From assembly GCF_000147335.1 (NCBI RefSeq), contig NC_014533.1, positions 248,001 to 312,000 on the forward strand: a DNA stretch of 64,000 nt, given 5' to 3'. Position 1 is the stretch's first letter; the number at the start of each line of letters is the position of its first letter. The position numbers and the translations under genes are program-made. The notes below the pieces were generated by a model that saw only the letters and a program-made list of their open reading frames with translations, did not search any database and was not told the origin of the DNA. This DNA is from Gloeothece verrucosa PCC 7822 (GTDB lineage: Bacteria > Cyanobacteriota > Cyanobacteriia > Cyanobacteriales > Microcystaceae). Of this stretch, positions 38,499 through 48,401 are shown piece after piece.

Positions 38499-38888
38499 AT
38501 GAAACAACAACATTTAGAAATTCTTAAGCAAGGAAGCCAAAGCTGGAATCATTGGAGAAAAAATTATTTCATTAAAGAAATTGATTTAAGTGAAGCTCCT
38601 TTAAAAGGAATAGATTTTACTGAGTTGGATTTGAGCAAATTACAAAAAATTAATCTTAGTAAAGCAGATTTAAGCTATGCCAACTTAAGCGGAGTCTGCT
38701 TTATGAATGTAAACCTCAGTGGGGCTAATTTAAATGGAGCCAATTTAAGTGGAGCCAATTTAAGCGGGGCTGATTTAAGAAATGCGTCTCTCAAGGATGC
38801 TAATTTAAATAAAACAATTTTAATTGGTGCTGATTTGACCGGTGCCGACTTAAATCATGTCGCTATAAATACAGCTATTTTTCAGTAA
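38499..38888 (+). CDS. Pentapeptide-repeat protein
   Basis: 129 residues. After about 25 ordinary residues come about 16 pentapeptide repeats of the A(D/N)LXX type (for example LSYANLSGV, LNGANLSGANLSGADL), which fold as a right-handed quadrilateral beta-helix. Pentapeptide proteins are abundant in cyanobacteria and roles vary. There is no signal peptide, so cytoplasmic. Confidence 0.85.
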   Translation: MKQQHLEILKQGSQSWNHWRKNYFIKEIDLSEAPLKGIDFTELDLSKLQKINLSKADLSYANLSGVCFMNVNLSGANLNGANLSGANLSGADLRNASLKDANLNKTILIGADLTGADLNHVAINTAIFQ

Positions 38889-39005
38889 TTTGAACGAGGT
38901 CATAAAACCGATTAACAATAAATCAATAAAATTGTTGTTTGGTTTTATTGTTTTCAATTAATTTCTTGTCATCCTCAGTCAGTTCTTTAATTTATTATTT
39001 TTTAT

Positions 39006-39452
39006 ATGGACCAACTCCAGATAGAACAAGTAAACTATGCCAAAGAAAAAATAAATATTAATAACATTCGAACTCTTGTTTTTCAGATTGAACAAGGGGT
39101 AACACCAGAATTAGAATTTGATGGACAAGATGAAACAGCCATTCATTTATTAGCTTATTGCGCTCAAAAACCGGTTGGAACGCTTCGTATCAGGCACATA
39201 GACCCTAAAACTGTTAAGATCGAAAGATTAGCCGTTTTACAGTCAGCTAGACACCAAGGAATCGGTAAAAAATTGCTACAAAAAGCTCTAGATATTGCCC
39301 AAAACGAACTTAAAATCGAGAAAGTTATTGTTAATGCTCAAGAATACATAAAAAAACTTTATGATCATTTTGGTTTTCAACAATTTGGGGATAGCTTTTT
39401 TGAAGCTGGTATTCTTCATATAAAAATGATTAAACAGTTTCCTCCTTTTTAA
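39006..39452 (+). CDS. GNAT family N-acetyltransferase (ElaA-like)
   Basis: 148 residues. It has the GNAT acetyl-CoA-binding signature RLAVLQSARHQGIGKKLL (about residues 79-96, Q/RxxGxG/A as QGIGKK) and the strand NAQEYIKKLYDHFGFQQFG that closes the fold. Length is normal. Acetyl-acceptor unknown. The gene is 117 bp downstream of the pentapeptide gene on the same strand. Confidence 0.85.
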   Translation: MDQLQIEQVNYAKEKININNIRTLVFQIEQGVTPELEFDGQDETAIHLLAYCAQKPVGTLRIRHIDPKTVKIERLAVLQSARHQGIGKKLLQKALDIAQNELKIEKVIVNAQEYIKKLYDHFGFQQFGDSFFEAGILHIKMIKQFPPF

Positions 39453-39497
39453 GTTATATCTTACAGAAGAAAATTTTTTCTTTTAGCTTTTACCTTT

Positions 39498-39627
39498 TAA
39501 GTACCTAGACATAAATAAAGCCTAGCTCCGCGCCACTCCGTGTACATGATGTTAAGAAATGTAAAAGCCTTTCCTGTTCCCTGTTCCCTTGCCAAACAGT
39601 TAACTTTAATGAGTGTCCAGGTACTTA
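39498..39627. repeat. Complete family A MITE-like repeat
   Basis: 130 bp bounded by TAAGTACCTAGACA and GTGTCCAGGTACTTA. The interior contains tccgcgccactccgtgtac, ttaagaaatgtaaaagcc, a short CCTGTTCCC repeat and cagttaactttaa. This is the cleanest full-length copy and serves as a family reference. It lies between convergent genes. Confidence 0.8.
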
Positions 39628-39636
39628 GCCAGTTAC

Positions 39637-40512
39637 TTAACATTTAGAATTTAATAAAGTAGTTAGCAAATCAGCTTCTATATCAGACAACAAAAAGCGC
39701 TTACCTAACACCCTAAGTAAAGCGATAACAATTTCTTCTTTTTTGATATTGGAAGGGATTTTATCTACTAAAGTCCAAATTTTTTGGATTTGTGCTTGCT
39801 GTTCTTCAGTATAAGCTGAGTGCAGTAAATAAGAAGAAGAAATTTGGCGAATTAGCCCTAAACTCGTTTTAATATCACAATAAAATTCATTTTTAGCCGC
39901 AATAATTGCCCAACATCCCTGTAAACCTCGTAAAGCAGGATTATCTCCCGGCGCAATCAGGCAAATATCTCCTACTTCAAAAGGATTTTGTTCTATAGTA
40001 ATGTTTTGTAACTGTTTAACCACTTCACCCACAATTTTAGCAGTGGGAGTTTCCCCAGAAGCCAGCATAACGGATTTATACCAAGCTTTTTTCCAAATAT
40101 CCGGCTGATTTCCCAGCTTGAGTAATTGTCTACAATGAAATTCTCTTTCAGGGATTTGTCCGTTAATTAAAGCTATATATTGTTTATCATTGCTGAAAAC
40201 ATCGATAACTTCTACAGCATTTATTAAATAGTGTTGATAACGCTTAGAAATTTTAAACCGTTCTTTCGCATATTCGTCAAAACGTAGATGAGAGTTTCGA
40301 TGCAGTTTTAAGGCTTTTAATTGGCGCAATGCAGACCCAATGAGATAAAATCCTTGCATTGACAAGCGTAATCCTTCTTGAATCTGAAGCTCTAATACTT
40401 CTTTTAATTCAAGTTCCTCTACACTTAAAGTATGAACATATTGCTCCGAGTAGGGAGAAGCAATAGAATTGATGCCTTGGCGGCTGATAGGGAGTCCTGG
40501 AATATCTTTCAC
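39637..40512 (-). CDS. Hypothetical cyanobacterial protein, possibly DNA-binding
   Basis: 291 residues. The first half is helical (IGSALRQLKALKLHR, FDEYAKERFKISKRYQHYL, then INGQIPEREFHCRQLLKL) and resembles plasmid/ParB-associated or KilA-type helix-turn-helix segments. The middle has a compact beta unit (VGDICLIAPGDNPALRGLQG) and the end is helical. No signal peptide or membrane segment. Not confidently recognised. The DNA-binding guess rests on the basic FKISKRYQHYL helix. Confidence 0.6.
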   Translation of the reverse strand: MKDIPGLPISRQGINSIASPYSEQYVHTLSVEELELKEVLELQIQEGLRLSMQGFYLIGSALRQLKALKLHRNSHLRFDEYAKERFKISKRYQHYLINAVEVIDVFSNDKQYIALINGQIPEREFHCRQLLKLGNQPDIWKKAWYKSVMLASGETPTAKIVGEVVKQLQNITIEQNPFEVGDICLIAPGDNPALRGLQGCWAIIAAKNEFYCDIKTSLGLIRQISSSYLLHSAYTEEQQAQIQKIWTLVDKIPSNIKKEEIVIALLRVLGKRFLLSDIEADLLTTLLNSKC

Positions 40513-40648
40513 GCTTTTAAAACAATTAACGACTCTTCTATAATTATTTTATGTCATTACTCAACCCAATTTAGACAGTGAGCGTCATTAAACGTAAAAT
40601 AGATTTAGATATTCTGGAAAAACTAGCAAAATTCTTTATATTTTTTTA

Positions 40649-41239
40649 ATGAGAGTCAACATGAGTACCCATAAATCTAGAAAAAAGTCACTTAAAGTAA
40701 AATCTGTGATCAATAGTACAATTATGGATGAAAAATCTAAACAAATTATCACAGAAGCCGTCATCGTATCTTTATCAATTGGAGGGACAACCAGTTTAAT
40801 CCAAACTTTGCCGGTCGCTAATTTTATCACTATAGTTTATATATATTGGGGTGGGATATCAGCAAACTGGATTACTTTGCTGGTAAGATTATTTAAAAAA
40901 TACGATTATTCTATAAATCAAGTTGTAATTGCTAAATTAGTTAATGCAATAGTACAAAGCTATGCAACTTTTTTGGTAGGACAAGGAATTTTTACTTTAA
41001 TTAGTTCATTTTTTCCAGGGTTAGGCACTTTAGGAGCCACAGGAGCCAACTGTTTTATAGCCGCTTATATAACCTATCTTTTTGGGGAAACTTCTGATGG
41101 ACTTCTAGCAAAAAAAGAATTTGATATAGAAGATATAGGCCAATTAGCTAAAACCATAGTCAGAGACATCGCCACTAAAATTACTCCTAATTCTTTAAAA
41201 ACATTTAGCCATATTTTTGACGAAATATTAGATGAATAA
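40649..41239 (+). CDS. Small membrane protein with DUF697-like hydrophobic hairpin
   Basis: 196 residues. The likely start is the second Met (MSTHKSRKK, 40661). A basic N-terminus is followed by three or four hydrophobic helices and a Gly-rich stretch (ISSFFPGLGTLGATGANC), reminiscent of the membrane domain of YcjF/DUF697 proteins. An acidic soluble C-terminus (EFDIEDIGQLAK onward) follows. No GTPase domain is attached. Function unknown. Confidence 0.55.
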   Translation: MRVNMSTHKSRKKSLKVKSVINSTIMDEKSKQIITEAVIVSLSIGGTTSLIQTLPVANFITIVYIYWGGISANWITLLVRLFKKYDYSINQVVIAKLVNAIVQSYATFLVGQGIFTLISSFFPGLGTLGATGANCFIAAYITYLFGETSDGLLAKKEFDIEDIGQLAKTIVRDIATKITPNSLKTFSHIFDEILDE

Positions 41240-41947
41240 GCTAATATCCATTTAAATTTTATTTCATTAAGGAGCAAAAATAAAGCTGAACTCCTTATCT
41301 GTTGCCTGCTTGCACCTCGCAGAGCCGAAGTGTTCCCTTTTAAATTAATCTTTAACCCTTGACAAAAAATTTTATATATGCTTTGGAGAAAATCCTCCGA
41401 GTGTTATTTTTTAAACCATCCCTTAGATAGAAGTTTTATTAAAATTAGCATCCTATACTCATAGGCAATTGCCAACGCTACAAGCTGAGTCTCCCAGAAG
41501 ACCAGCACTTGATTAGATCAAATAACGTTAGACTATCAGTTCTCAACAACGAGGACAAACAACTCTTGTTGCGATTTTACCGTCAAAAAACTTCGGGCAT
41601 CCCTGAAGTAAATTGAGCGTGAATTGCTTGTAAGTATTGTCACGCTTACTTGTCAAGCTATTTTGTTTATAGCTTGCTTCGGGAAAAGTATTTCTTGTAT
41701 GATTTGTCTTATAACATTTGCTACGATACATATAAGTATCTGTACTTATTGTATTGATCAACACCAAATAAACAAACTGCCACCAATTGGTGACAGCCTC
41801 ATTAAACGCGAAAAATTTTAATGTCTATGATAGCAGATAACAATATCCTACTGGTAGTCAATAGCAACAAGAGTTGCTCGTGTGACTTAAGCCTCTCCTT
41901 AAAAATCGCTTTTAAATTAATTTTAGCGAAATAAAGGAGAAATTAAA
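41240..41947. other. Long intergenic region
   Basis: 708 bp. A weak aaggag...ctcctt stem (about 41270-41296) follows the upstream gene. Two opposed ORFs of 65-74 codons overlap each other and look like chance. The sequence aacaactcttgttgc (about 41560) recurs inverted near 41862 (gcaacaagagttgc), giving a long-range inverted repeat. No gene supported. Confidence 0.45.
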
Positions 41948-43039
41948 TTGATAAATGCCATTTTTTTGCAAAAACTAGCTAAAATATCCTCATTTAACTC
42001 TCCTGATTCCCTTTCATTTAAAAGGCGTATCCTTCTAAACTTAGAAAAAATGATGTACTGGACAGGTACAGCCTTTACCTATGTAAAAGTTCAACAACTT
42101 AAAGGGGCAACTATACTGATGTATCATAGCGTTGCCTCCTCAAAACTAGCTGATTGGATAGAACCAGCAGTACATATTGAGCCATCGGCATTTGAAAACC
42201 AAATGTGCTTTTTAGCTAACTATAGAAAGGTTATTTCTCTGGGTGAGCTAGTAGCACAACTTAAACAAGGTGAAAATCCACCCCCTGGTACTGTTGTGTT
42301 GACTTTTGACGATGGCTATTTAGATAATATGACAGTGGCTGCCCCAATTTTAGCCCGTTATTCCCTACCTGCCACCTGGTACTTACCCACCGGATTGATT
42401 TCTCGGAGTGAGAATCCTTGGATTGATCGTATATATAACGCTTTCAAAAGCAGAACTCAAACAAAGCTATCCATCCAATCTATAGGAAGCTGGGATTTAT
42501 TGGATCTTCCACAACAAATTTTAGCTTACCAAAAACTCAAAGAAACACTGATTGAGAGCGGCTGGCCTGAAAGAGAAAACATTATTGCTGATGTAATTCA
42601 ACAACTCCAACCCTCACAAACACCTCCTCGATTGCTCCTTACTTGGGATGAAATCAGAAAAGTGAGGCAGGAGTTTCCTAAGATCGAGATAGGAGTTCAC
42701 AGTACGAATCATATTGATTTTACCAACCATCCTCAAGAGATCGTACGTGCAGAAATACAACAATCGATCATTGACTTTGAACGAGAACTAGGACATAAAC
42801 CTGAACATTTTGCTTTTCCTTATAATCGGCATCATGCTATGAGCCGGCAATTGGTTCAAGAACTAGGGCTATCTTCTGCTGTAGTATACGGCGACGGTAG
42901 AGAAGTTCTCGTTAATAATACAAGCGTTTTATTTGCGTTACCGCGCATCGAACCCCCCCATTCATCAACACTTTTTCGTTTATACACGGGCGGCGCTTTT
43001 CCAGGGTTACCAAAAGCTCTGCTAAAACGAGCCGCTTAA
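41948..43039 (+). CDS. Polysaccharide deacetylase (NodB-like)
   Basis: 363 residues from a TTG at 41948 (an aaaggag site is 8-14 bp upstream); an ATG at 42049 is an alternative. The NodB domain has VVLTFDDGY (catalytic Asp and metal Asp), a metal-binding GVHSTNHIDF (HSxxH) and FAFPYNRHH near the C-terminal metal/substrate loop. It removes N- or O-acetyl groups from a glycan. The N-terminal part MYHSV is typical of the family. It is followed by a broken glycosyltransferase and an NRPS, marking a second glycan-related cluster. There is no obvious signal peptide. Confidence 0.85.
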   Translation: MINAIFLQKLAKISSFNSPDSLSFKRRILLNLEKMMYWTGTAFTYVKVQQLKGATILMYHSVASSKLADWIEPAVHIEPSAFENQMCFLANYRKVISLGELVAQLKQGENPPPGTVVLTFDDGYLDNMTVAAPILARYSLPATWYLPTGLISRSENPWIDRIYNAFKSRTQTKLSIQSIGSWDLLDLPQQILAYQKLKETLIESGWPERENIIADVIQQLQPSQTPPRLLLTWDEIRKVRQEFPKIEIGVHSTNHIDFTNHPQEIVRAEIQQSIIDFERELGHKPEHFAFPYNRHHAMSRQLVQELGLSSAVVYGDGREVLVNNTSVLFALPRIEPPHSSTLFRLYTGGAFPGLPKALLKRAA

Positions 43040-43081
43040 ATCAAAACTTATTCAGCATTTTTAAAAAAAGAGGAAAATAAC

Positions 43082-43665
43082 ATGAAATCTGGAGTCGTGG
43101 TTATTGGCCGTAATGAAGGGCGGCATTTGAATCAATGCTTAGAATCCATAATCAAAGAAACTAACTGTATTGTTTATGTGGATTCTGGCTCTACAGACAA
43201 CAGTCTAGACATTGCTTATGCTCTTAAAGTTCCAGTGGTTGAATTAGACCCAAAAGTTCCTTTTACAGCCGCTCGTGCCCATAATGCTGGATTGGCTTTT
43301 TTGTTAGAAACCTATCCACAACTTGAATTTGTTCAATTTATTGATGGCGACTGCGAAATAGTTCCAGGATGGTTGGCACTTGCCCAACAAGAACTCAAAA
43401 ATCAACCTCATCTTGCAGTGGTATGTGGAAGGCTCAGTGAGCGATTTCCTCAGGCCACAGCTTAGAAGGGCTAATACTGCTTTATCTGCTGTTAATCTAT
43501 AAAATTTACCGCAATGCCCGACAGAAAAACTTTAAACAAAAAGAATCAAGGCTTTATGCCGTGTTTTGTGTATTAGGTAAATTGCCTGCTATGTTAGGGC
43601 AGAGTTGGTTTTTTGTTCATTATTGCTTAGGCAAACGTTCGGATTTAATTGAATACAAATAAATT
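43082..43665 (+). pseudogene. GT2 glycosyltransferase with internal deletion and frameshift
   Basis: The N-terminal 127 codons are a normal GT2 start (VVVIGRNEGRHLNQCLES, VDSGSTDNS and the DGDCE motif) ending abruptly at ERFPQATA and a stop at 43463-43465. Directly after, in another frame, comes the hydrophobic C-terminal part (LILLYLLLIYKIYRNARQ, then YAVFCVLGKLPAMLGQSWFF and RSDLIEYK, stop). About 100 or more central residues are missing compared with GT2 enzymes of this type. The gene was therefore inactivated by deletion. A normal aagaggaaa site precedes the start. Confidence 0.8.
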
Positions 43666-44195
43666 AAATTAATTTTAGAAGTATTACTGATTATTTATTT
43701 TTCATAAAAAAGAATAAATTGATTTTTACCGGTAATACTTCTAAAGCATTTAAAGATTTGGACACAATTAAAGTTTAGTGGGTGAGCAGGAAATACTAGA
43801 CTTGTAAAAAGCGAAGACTTTAAGCGTTTTTACTTTTCTTAACATAGTCATCTTTATTTATGTGTAAATACTTAACACAAAATAAATAAGTGGATATAAA
43901 CAAAAGTTTTTTTAATGAAAAATCATGTTTCAATCATTTTTTTTTATAAAAGTTAAATCTTGACCAAAGTTATACAAAAAATGACAAGAAAAATAACACT
44001 AATAATTTATGATGGTATAAGGATTAAAGTATTACTAAATGTATCTTTTTTCCGAATCCCTGAAAAAAACATTTAGCTTCAATGCCCAAAAAAACGGGAA
44101 ATAGGTTACCTAATTCCTAGACAATTAGGCTGAAGCTTACGGCAATCATCTATCCTGCTCATGTCGCTTTACTAGCATTAGCAATAGTTTATGCG
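43666..44195. other. Intergenic region upstream of the NRPS
   Basis: About 530 bp holding the degenerate family A repeat and AT-rich sequence. No ORF supported. The NRPS promoter presumably lies in the right half. Confidence 0.4.
43750..43874. repeat. Degenerate family A repeat
   Basis: Contains ttggacacaattaaagttta at the left, tttttacttttcttaacata inside and tttatttatgtgtaaatactta at the right. This matches the reverse orientation of the family with several mismatches, including in the terminal repeats. Confidence 0.6.
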
Positions 44196-47100
44196 ATGGC
44201 TAACTATTATTTATCTAATTATTTCACGTCAAAAATCAGACTTTTACCTAATAGAAAAATGGTACAAAAATATTCAGAAATCAAGGAAAATACAATTTTA
44301 AATAACGAAGAATTCTCTACAAATAATTATTCTTCTTTGTCTTTTGCACAAGAAAGAATTTGGTTTTTAGAAGAATTAGAGCCTCACAGTACAAGTCACA
44401 ATCTTTTACAACCTTTTGAATTAAAAGGTAAAATAAACCAAACAGCTTTAGAAAAAAGTTTAGAAGAAATAATCCAACGGCATGAAATTCTCCGAACAAT
44501 TTTTATTTTAAAAGATGAAAAACCCGTACAAGTAGTCATTCCAGCTTTTAGTGTAGAAATTCCTTTAATAGATATAAGTCATTTATCTAAACCAGAACAA
44601 GAACATCAGACTCAAGAAATTATCGCTCAAGAACTAGCCGAAAAATTTGATTTAACTAGCGCTCCTTTGTTGCGGCTGAAACTAATACGTTTATCGGCAT
44701 CTGAACATTTATTATTTCTAACAATTCATCATATTATTTTTGACGGTTGGTCTTATAATCTCTTTCTCAAAGAATTAGAAGAATTATACAAGGCGTTTGT
44801 TAGCCAAAAAAGTCCTAATCTGCCGCAACTAGGAATTCAATACCGAGACTATGCCATCAAACAAAAAGATGAATCAGAACTCAAAAAACTCAAACCTAAG
44901 ATGGACTATTGGAAAGACCATCTAAAAGGCAACCTTCCCATTCTTCAACTCCCCACAAATTATACCCGCCTTGCAGAAAGACGTTACCCCAGTAGTAGAC
45001 AACCCCTACAATTGTCTAGCAGCTTGACTCAAAAACTGAAAAAGATCAGTTTTGAAGAAAAAGTCACTCCTTTTATGACTTTATTAGCGGCTTTAAAGAG
45101 TTTACTCTACCGTTATACAAATCAAGAAGACATAATAATTGGAACTCCCACAGCCGGCCGCCATCGCAAAGATAGCAGAGATTTACTCGGCTGCTTTATC
45201 AATACTTTAGCACTCCGGACAGACCTGTCTGGAAATCCCTCCTTTCAAGAAATATTAAGACGAGTTCGCAAAGTATCTTTAGGAGCTTTCAGCAACGCGG
45301 AAATGCCCTTTGAAAAACTCGTAGAAGAACTGAAACCCGAAAGAGAATTAACCATAACCCCCGTATTTCAGGTGTTATTCCTCTTTCATAATACTCCCAT
45401 GCTACGGCTAGAATTGCCAGAATTAACAGTAACACCATTAGATATCCAAAGAGGAACCGCCTCGTTCGATTTAATGGTAGAAATAAAAGAAAACTCGGAA
45501 GGATTAACGGTTTGGTTTGAATATGACCCAGACTTGTTTGCGCCAGATACAATGGAACGGATGGCAAATCACTTCGAAACCCTCTTAACAGGAATCGTTG
45601 ATAATCCAAGCCAGCCCATCATAGACTTACCTTTATTAACCCAAACCGAACAAGATCAGCTACTTACTGAATGGAATAATACCCACAAAGATTATCTTTT
45701 AGATCAGGCCATTCACCAAATTGTTGAAGCACAAGTAGCAAAAACACCCCAGGCAACAGCAGTAACCTTTAATCAACAGTCTCTCACTTATCAAGAATTA
45801 AATACTCGAGCCAATCAAATTGCTCATTACTTACAATCGTTGGGGATCGGTTCAGGGTCTTTAGTAGGATTGTGTCTTGAACGTTCGCCAGAAATGATTA
45901 TAGGGCTATTAGGTATCCTCAAAGCCGGCGCGGCTTACGTACCACTAGATCCGGCCTATCCTCAAGACCGTCTCAAATATATGCTCTCTAATTCCCAAGC
46001 CGAGGTACTATTAACCCAAAGCAAATTCGTCAGCCAATTGGGTGAGATCGATACCAAAATTGTTTGTTTAGATAAAAACTCAGCATTAATTTCTGTAGCC
46101 GCTAAAACTAACCCCATTAGCCAAGTTACCCCAGAAAATCTCACTTATGTCATTTATACTTCAGGTTCCACAGGCCAACCTAAAGGAGTAGCCATGACAC
46201 AGATTGCTTTAAGCAATTTAATTAAATGGCAACTAGAAAATACAAAAGTGACTTCAGGAGGAAAAACCCTACAATTTGCTCCCATCAGTTTTGATGTCTC
46301 TTTTCAAGAAATTTTTTCAACATTAGGTTCAGGAGGAACGCTAGTTTTAATTACCGATGAAATTCGGCGAGATTCAAGAGCTTTATGGAGCTTTTTGAAG
46401 AAAGAAAACATTAACAGATTATTCCTCCCCTTCGTCGCTTTGCAACAATTGGCAGAAATCGCCCAAGAATCCGATCAAGTTCCTCAACATTTACAAGAAA
46501 TTATTACATCCGGGGAACAACTGCAAATTAACCCTGCCATTACTCATTTGTTCCAAAAGTTAAACAATTGTAGTTTATACAACCAGTACGGACCCTCAGA
46601 AAGTCATGTAGTTACCTCCTATAAACTCCCTGATTCAGTAGAACAATGGTCACCCCTTCCTGCTATTGGTCGTCCTATCGCCAATAGTCAAATCTATCTA
46701 TTAGATCAAAAATACCAACCTGTGCCCATTGGCATTCCTGGAGAACTGTATATCGGCGGTGTATGTCTAGCTCAGGGCTATATTAACCGTCCAGATTTAA
46801 CCCAGCAAAAGTTTATTGAGCATACCTTTAGTGACGGTTTTAAAACTCGTCTTTATAAAACTGGAGATTTAGCCCGTTATTTGCCAGATGGAAACATAGA
46901 ATATTTAGGAAGAATCGATAATCAAGTCAAAATTCGAGGTTTCCGCATCGAATTAGGAGAAATAGAGGCACTGATTGCTCAATATTCAGACATCAAAGAA
47001 GCGGTTGTCTTAGCACGAGAAGACCTGGCCGGCAATAAGCGGCTAGTAGCTTATATTATTCCTCATCAACAAAAAGAGAATCTAATCGCTGAACTGCGTC

Positions 47101-48401
47101 GATTTTTGAAAGAAACACTACCGGAATATATGCTTCCGTCTAGTTTTGTTATTTTAGACGCATTCCCTTTAACCCCCAGTGGAAAACTCGATCGGCGCTC
47201 TTTACCCGATCCTGAACCAATCAAGAACCAAGTTCAAGAATCTTTTGTCTCTCCCCGCAATGATTTAGAAAAACAATTAGCGGCTATGTGGGAACAAGTA
47301 TTAGGCCTGCCATCGGTGAGCATAAAAGATAACTTTTTCGACATAGGAGGACATTCTTTAATTGCGGTTCGTTTATTTGCCCAAATCGAGAAAATCTTCC
47401 AGATTAAGTTACCTTTATCCACTTTATTTAAAGCCCCAACCATTGAAGAACTAGCCGCCATTATTGAAGAATCAGGAGAAGTAGACCCTTGGGATTCTCT
47501 GGTGTTACTCAAGTCCGGTAATCCTAAAAAGCCAGCGTTGTTTTTAATACACGAAGCTGATGGAAAAGTTGTCTTATATCTGAACTTGGCCAATCGTTTA
47601 AAAACGGATCAAGCCGTGTATGGGTTACGCCCTCATAGCCAAAAAGAGTTTCCTTGTTTAGAAACCCGCTTCAAAGATATGGCGGCTCATTACATAGAAA
47701 AAATTCGCACGGTTCAACCAAAAGGACCTTACTTCCTCGGGGGTTTATGTGCAGGCGGCATTCTCGCTTATGAAGTAGCCGTACAACTTCAAACACTAGG
47801 AGAAACCGTGTCTCTAGTGGCTCTTATTGATGCACCTGATATTCAAGCGGCGCTCAATCGCAAAATTAACAGCAAGAGGTTGAATCGCCTTTCAAACATT
47901 GTAAGTGAAAGCCAATCTCTGACAATTCCCAATCGCGTAGCTTTTCTCTTTAAAGAAATTACCAAAAAAGTGAAAAACGTCATCGGTTATGAAATTAGCA
48001 ACCGTACTAAAAAGCTCAATAACCAGTTAAAAATTCGCTTATATCGCTTTTATTTGGAGAATCAGCTTTCAGTTCCATCTTGGTTACGTAATATTGGTGT
48101 GCGTAAAATTTTAGAATTTGACGCTGAATACTATATTCCCTCAACATTTGAAGGTAAAGTAACCTTGTTCCGAGCAACACAAACCATTACAATCGATGAT
48201 CCCACCATTGACGATACTCCTTATGTAGAAATTAGTGACGAACCCGTATTTGGCTGGGATAAACGAGCAAAACAAGGAGTTATTGTTTATGACATAGCGG
48301 GAGGCCATTCCAGTTGTCTTCAAGAGCCTTATGTAAAAGATCTAGCACAAAAGCTACAAAATTGTCTTAATGCCACAGGAGCAAACAGTAATCATGTCTA
48401 G
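44196..48401 (+). CDS. Single-module NRPS: condensation, adenylation, carrier, thioesterase
   Basis: 1401 residues. C domain (about 50-490) with HHIIFDG catalytic motif near residue 178; A domain (about 505-1010) with YIYTSGSTGQPKG-type A3 loop near 650, YGPSE, TGDLARY and KIRGFRIELGE; PCP with DNFFDIGGHSL (phosphopantetheine Ser about 1054); TE-like alpha/beta hydrolase with FLGGLCAGG. The TE nucleophile position holds Cys instead of the usual Ser. Lining residues of the A pocket read approximately D, V, Q, F, I, S, Q, V, V, most like proline-type codes from memory, low certainty. A Met at residue 22 is an alternative start. The last codons overlap the next glycosyltransferase gene, so a glycosylated or surface-linked acyl-amino acid product is possible. 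Confidence 0.88.
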   Translation: MANYYLSNYFTSKIRLLPNRKMVQKYSEIKENTILNNEEFSTNNYSSLSFAQERIWFLEELEPHSTSHNLLQPFELKGKINQTALEKSLEEIIQRHEILRTIFILKDEKPVQVVIPAFSVEIPLIDISHLSKPEQEHQTQEIIAQELAEKFDLTSAPLLRLKLIRLSASEHLLFLTIHHIIFDGWSYNLFLKELEELYKAFVSQKSPNLPQLGIQYRDYAIKQKDESELKKLKPKMDYWKDHLKGNLPILQLPTNYTRLAERRYPSSRQPLQLSSSLTQKLKKISFEEKVTPFMTLLAALKSLLYRYTNQEDIIIGTPTAGRHRKDSRDLLGCFINTLALRTDLSGNPSFQEILRRVRKVSLGAFSNAEMPFEKLVEELKPERELTITPVFQVLFLFHNTPMLRLELPELTVTPLDIQRGTASFDLMVEIKENSEGLTVWFEYDPDLFAPDTMERMANHFETLLTGIVDNPSQPIIDLPLLTQTEQDQLLTEWNNTHKDYLLDQAIHQIVEAQVAKTPQATAVTFNQQSLTYQELNTRANQIAHYLQSLGIGSGSLVGLCLERSPEMIIGLLGILKAGAAYVPLDPAYPQDRLKYMLSNSQAEVLLTQSKFVSQLGEIDTKIVCLDKNSALISVAAKTNPISQVTPENLTYVIYTSGSTGQPKGVAMTQIALSNLIKWQLENTKVTSGGKTLQFAPISFDVSFQEIFSTLGSGGTLVLITDEIRRDSRALWSFLKKENINRLFLPFVALQQLAEIAQESDQVPQHLQEIITSGEQLQINPAITHLFQKLNNCSLYNQYGPSESHVVTSYKLPDSVEQWSPLPAIGRPIANSQIYLLDQKYQPVPIGIPGELYIGGVCLAQGYINRPDLTQQKFIEHTFSDGFKTRLYKTGDLARYLPDGNIEYLGRIDNQVKIRGFRIELGEIEALIAQYSDIKEAVVLAREDLAGNKRLVAYIIPHQQKENLIAELRRFLKETLPEYMLPSSFVILDAFPLTPSGKLDRRSLPDPEPIKNQVQESFVSPRNDLEKQLAAMWEQVLGLPSVSIKDNFFDIGGHSLIAVRLFAQIEKIFQIKLPLSTLFKAPTIEELAAIIEESGEVDPWDSLVLLKSGNPKKPALFLIHEADGKVVLYLNLANRLKTDQAVYGLRPHSQKEFPCLETRFKDMAAHYIEKIRTVQPKGPYFLGGLCAGGILAYEVAVQLQTLGETVSLVALIDAPDIQAALNRKINSKRLNRLSNIVSESQSLTIPNRVAFLFKEITKKVKNVIGYEISNRTKKLNNQLKIRLYRFYLENQLSVPSWLRNIGVRKILEFDAEYYIPSTFEGKVTLFRATQTITIDDPTIDDTPYVEISDEPVFGWDKRAKQGVIVYDIAGGHSSCLQEPYVKDLAQKLQNCLNATGANSNHV

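Noticed and set aside
41543..41821. Opposed ORFs of 65-74 codons in the 41.2-41.9 kb gap
   Set aside because: They overlap each other, show no domains and no ribosome binding sites.
48370..48393. Earlier ATG for the GT2 gene after the NRPS
   Set aside because: The added residues are not part of the GT2 fold and the ribosome binding site fits the ATG at 48394.
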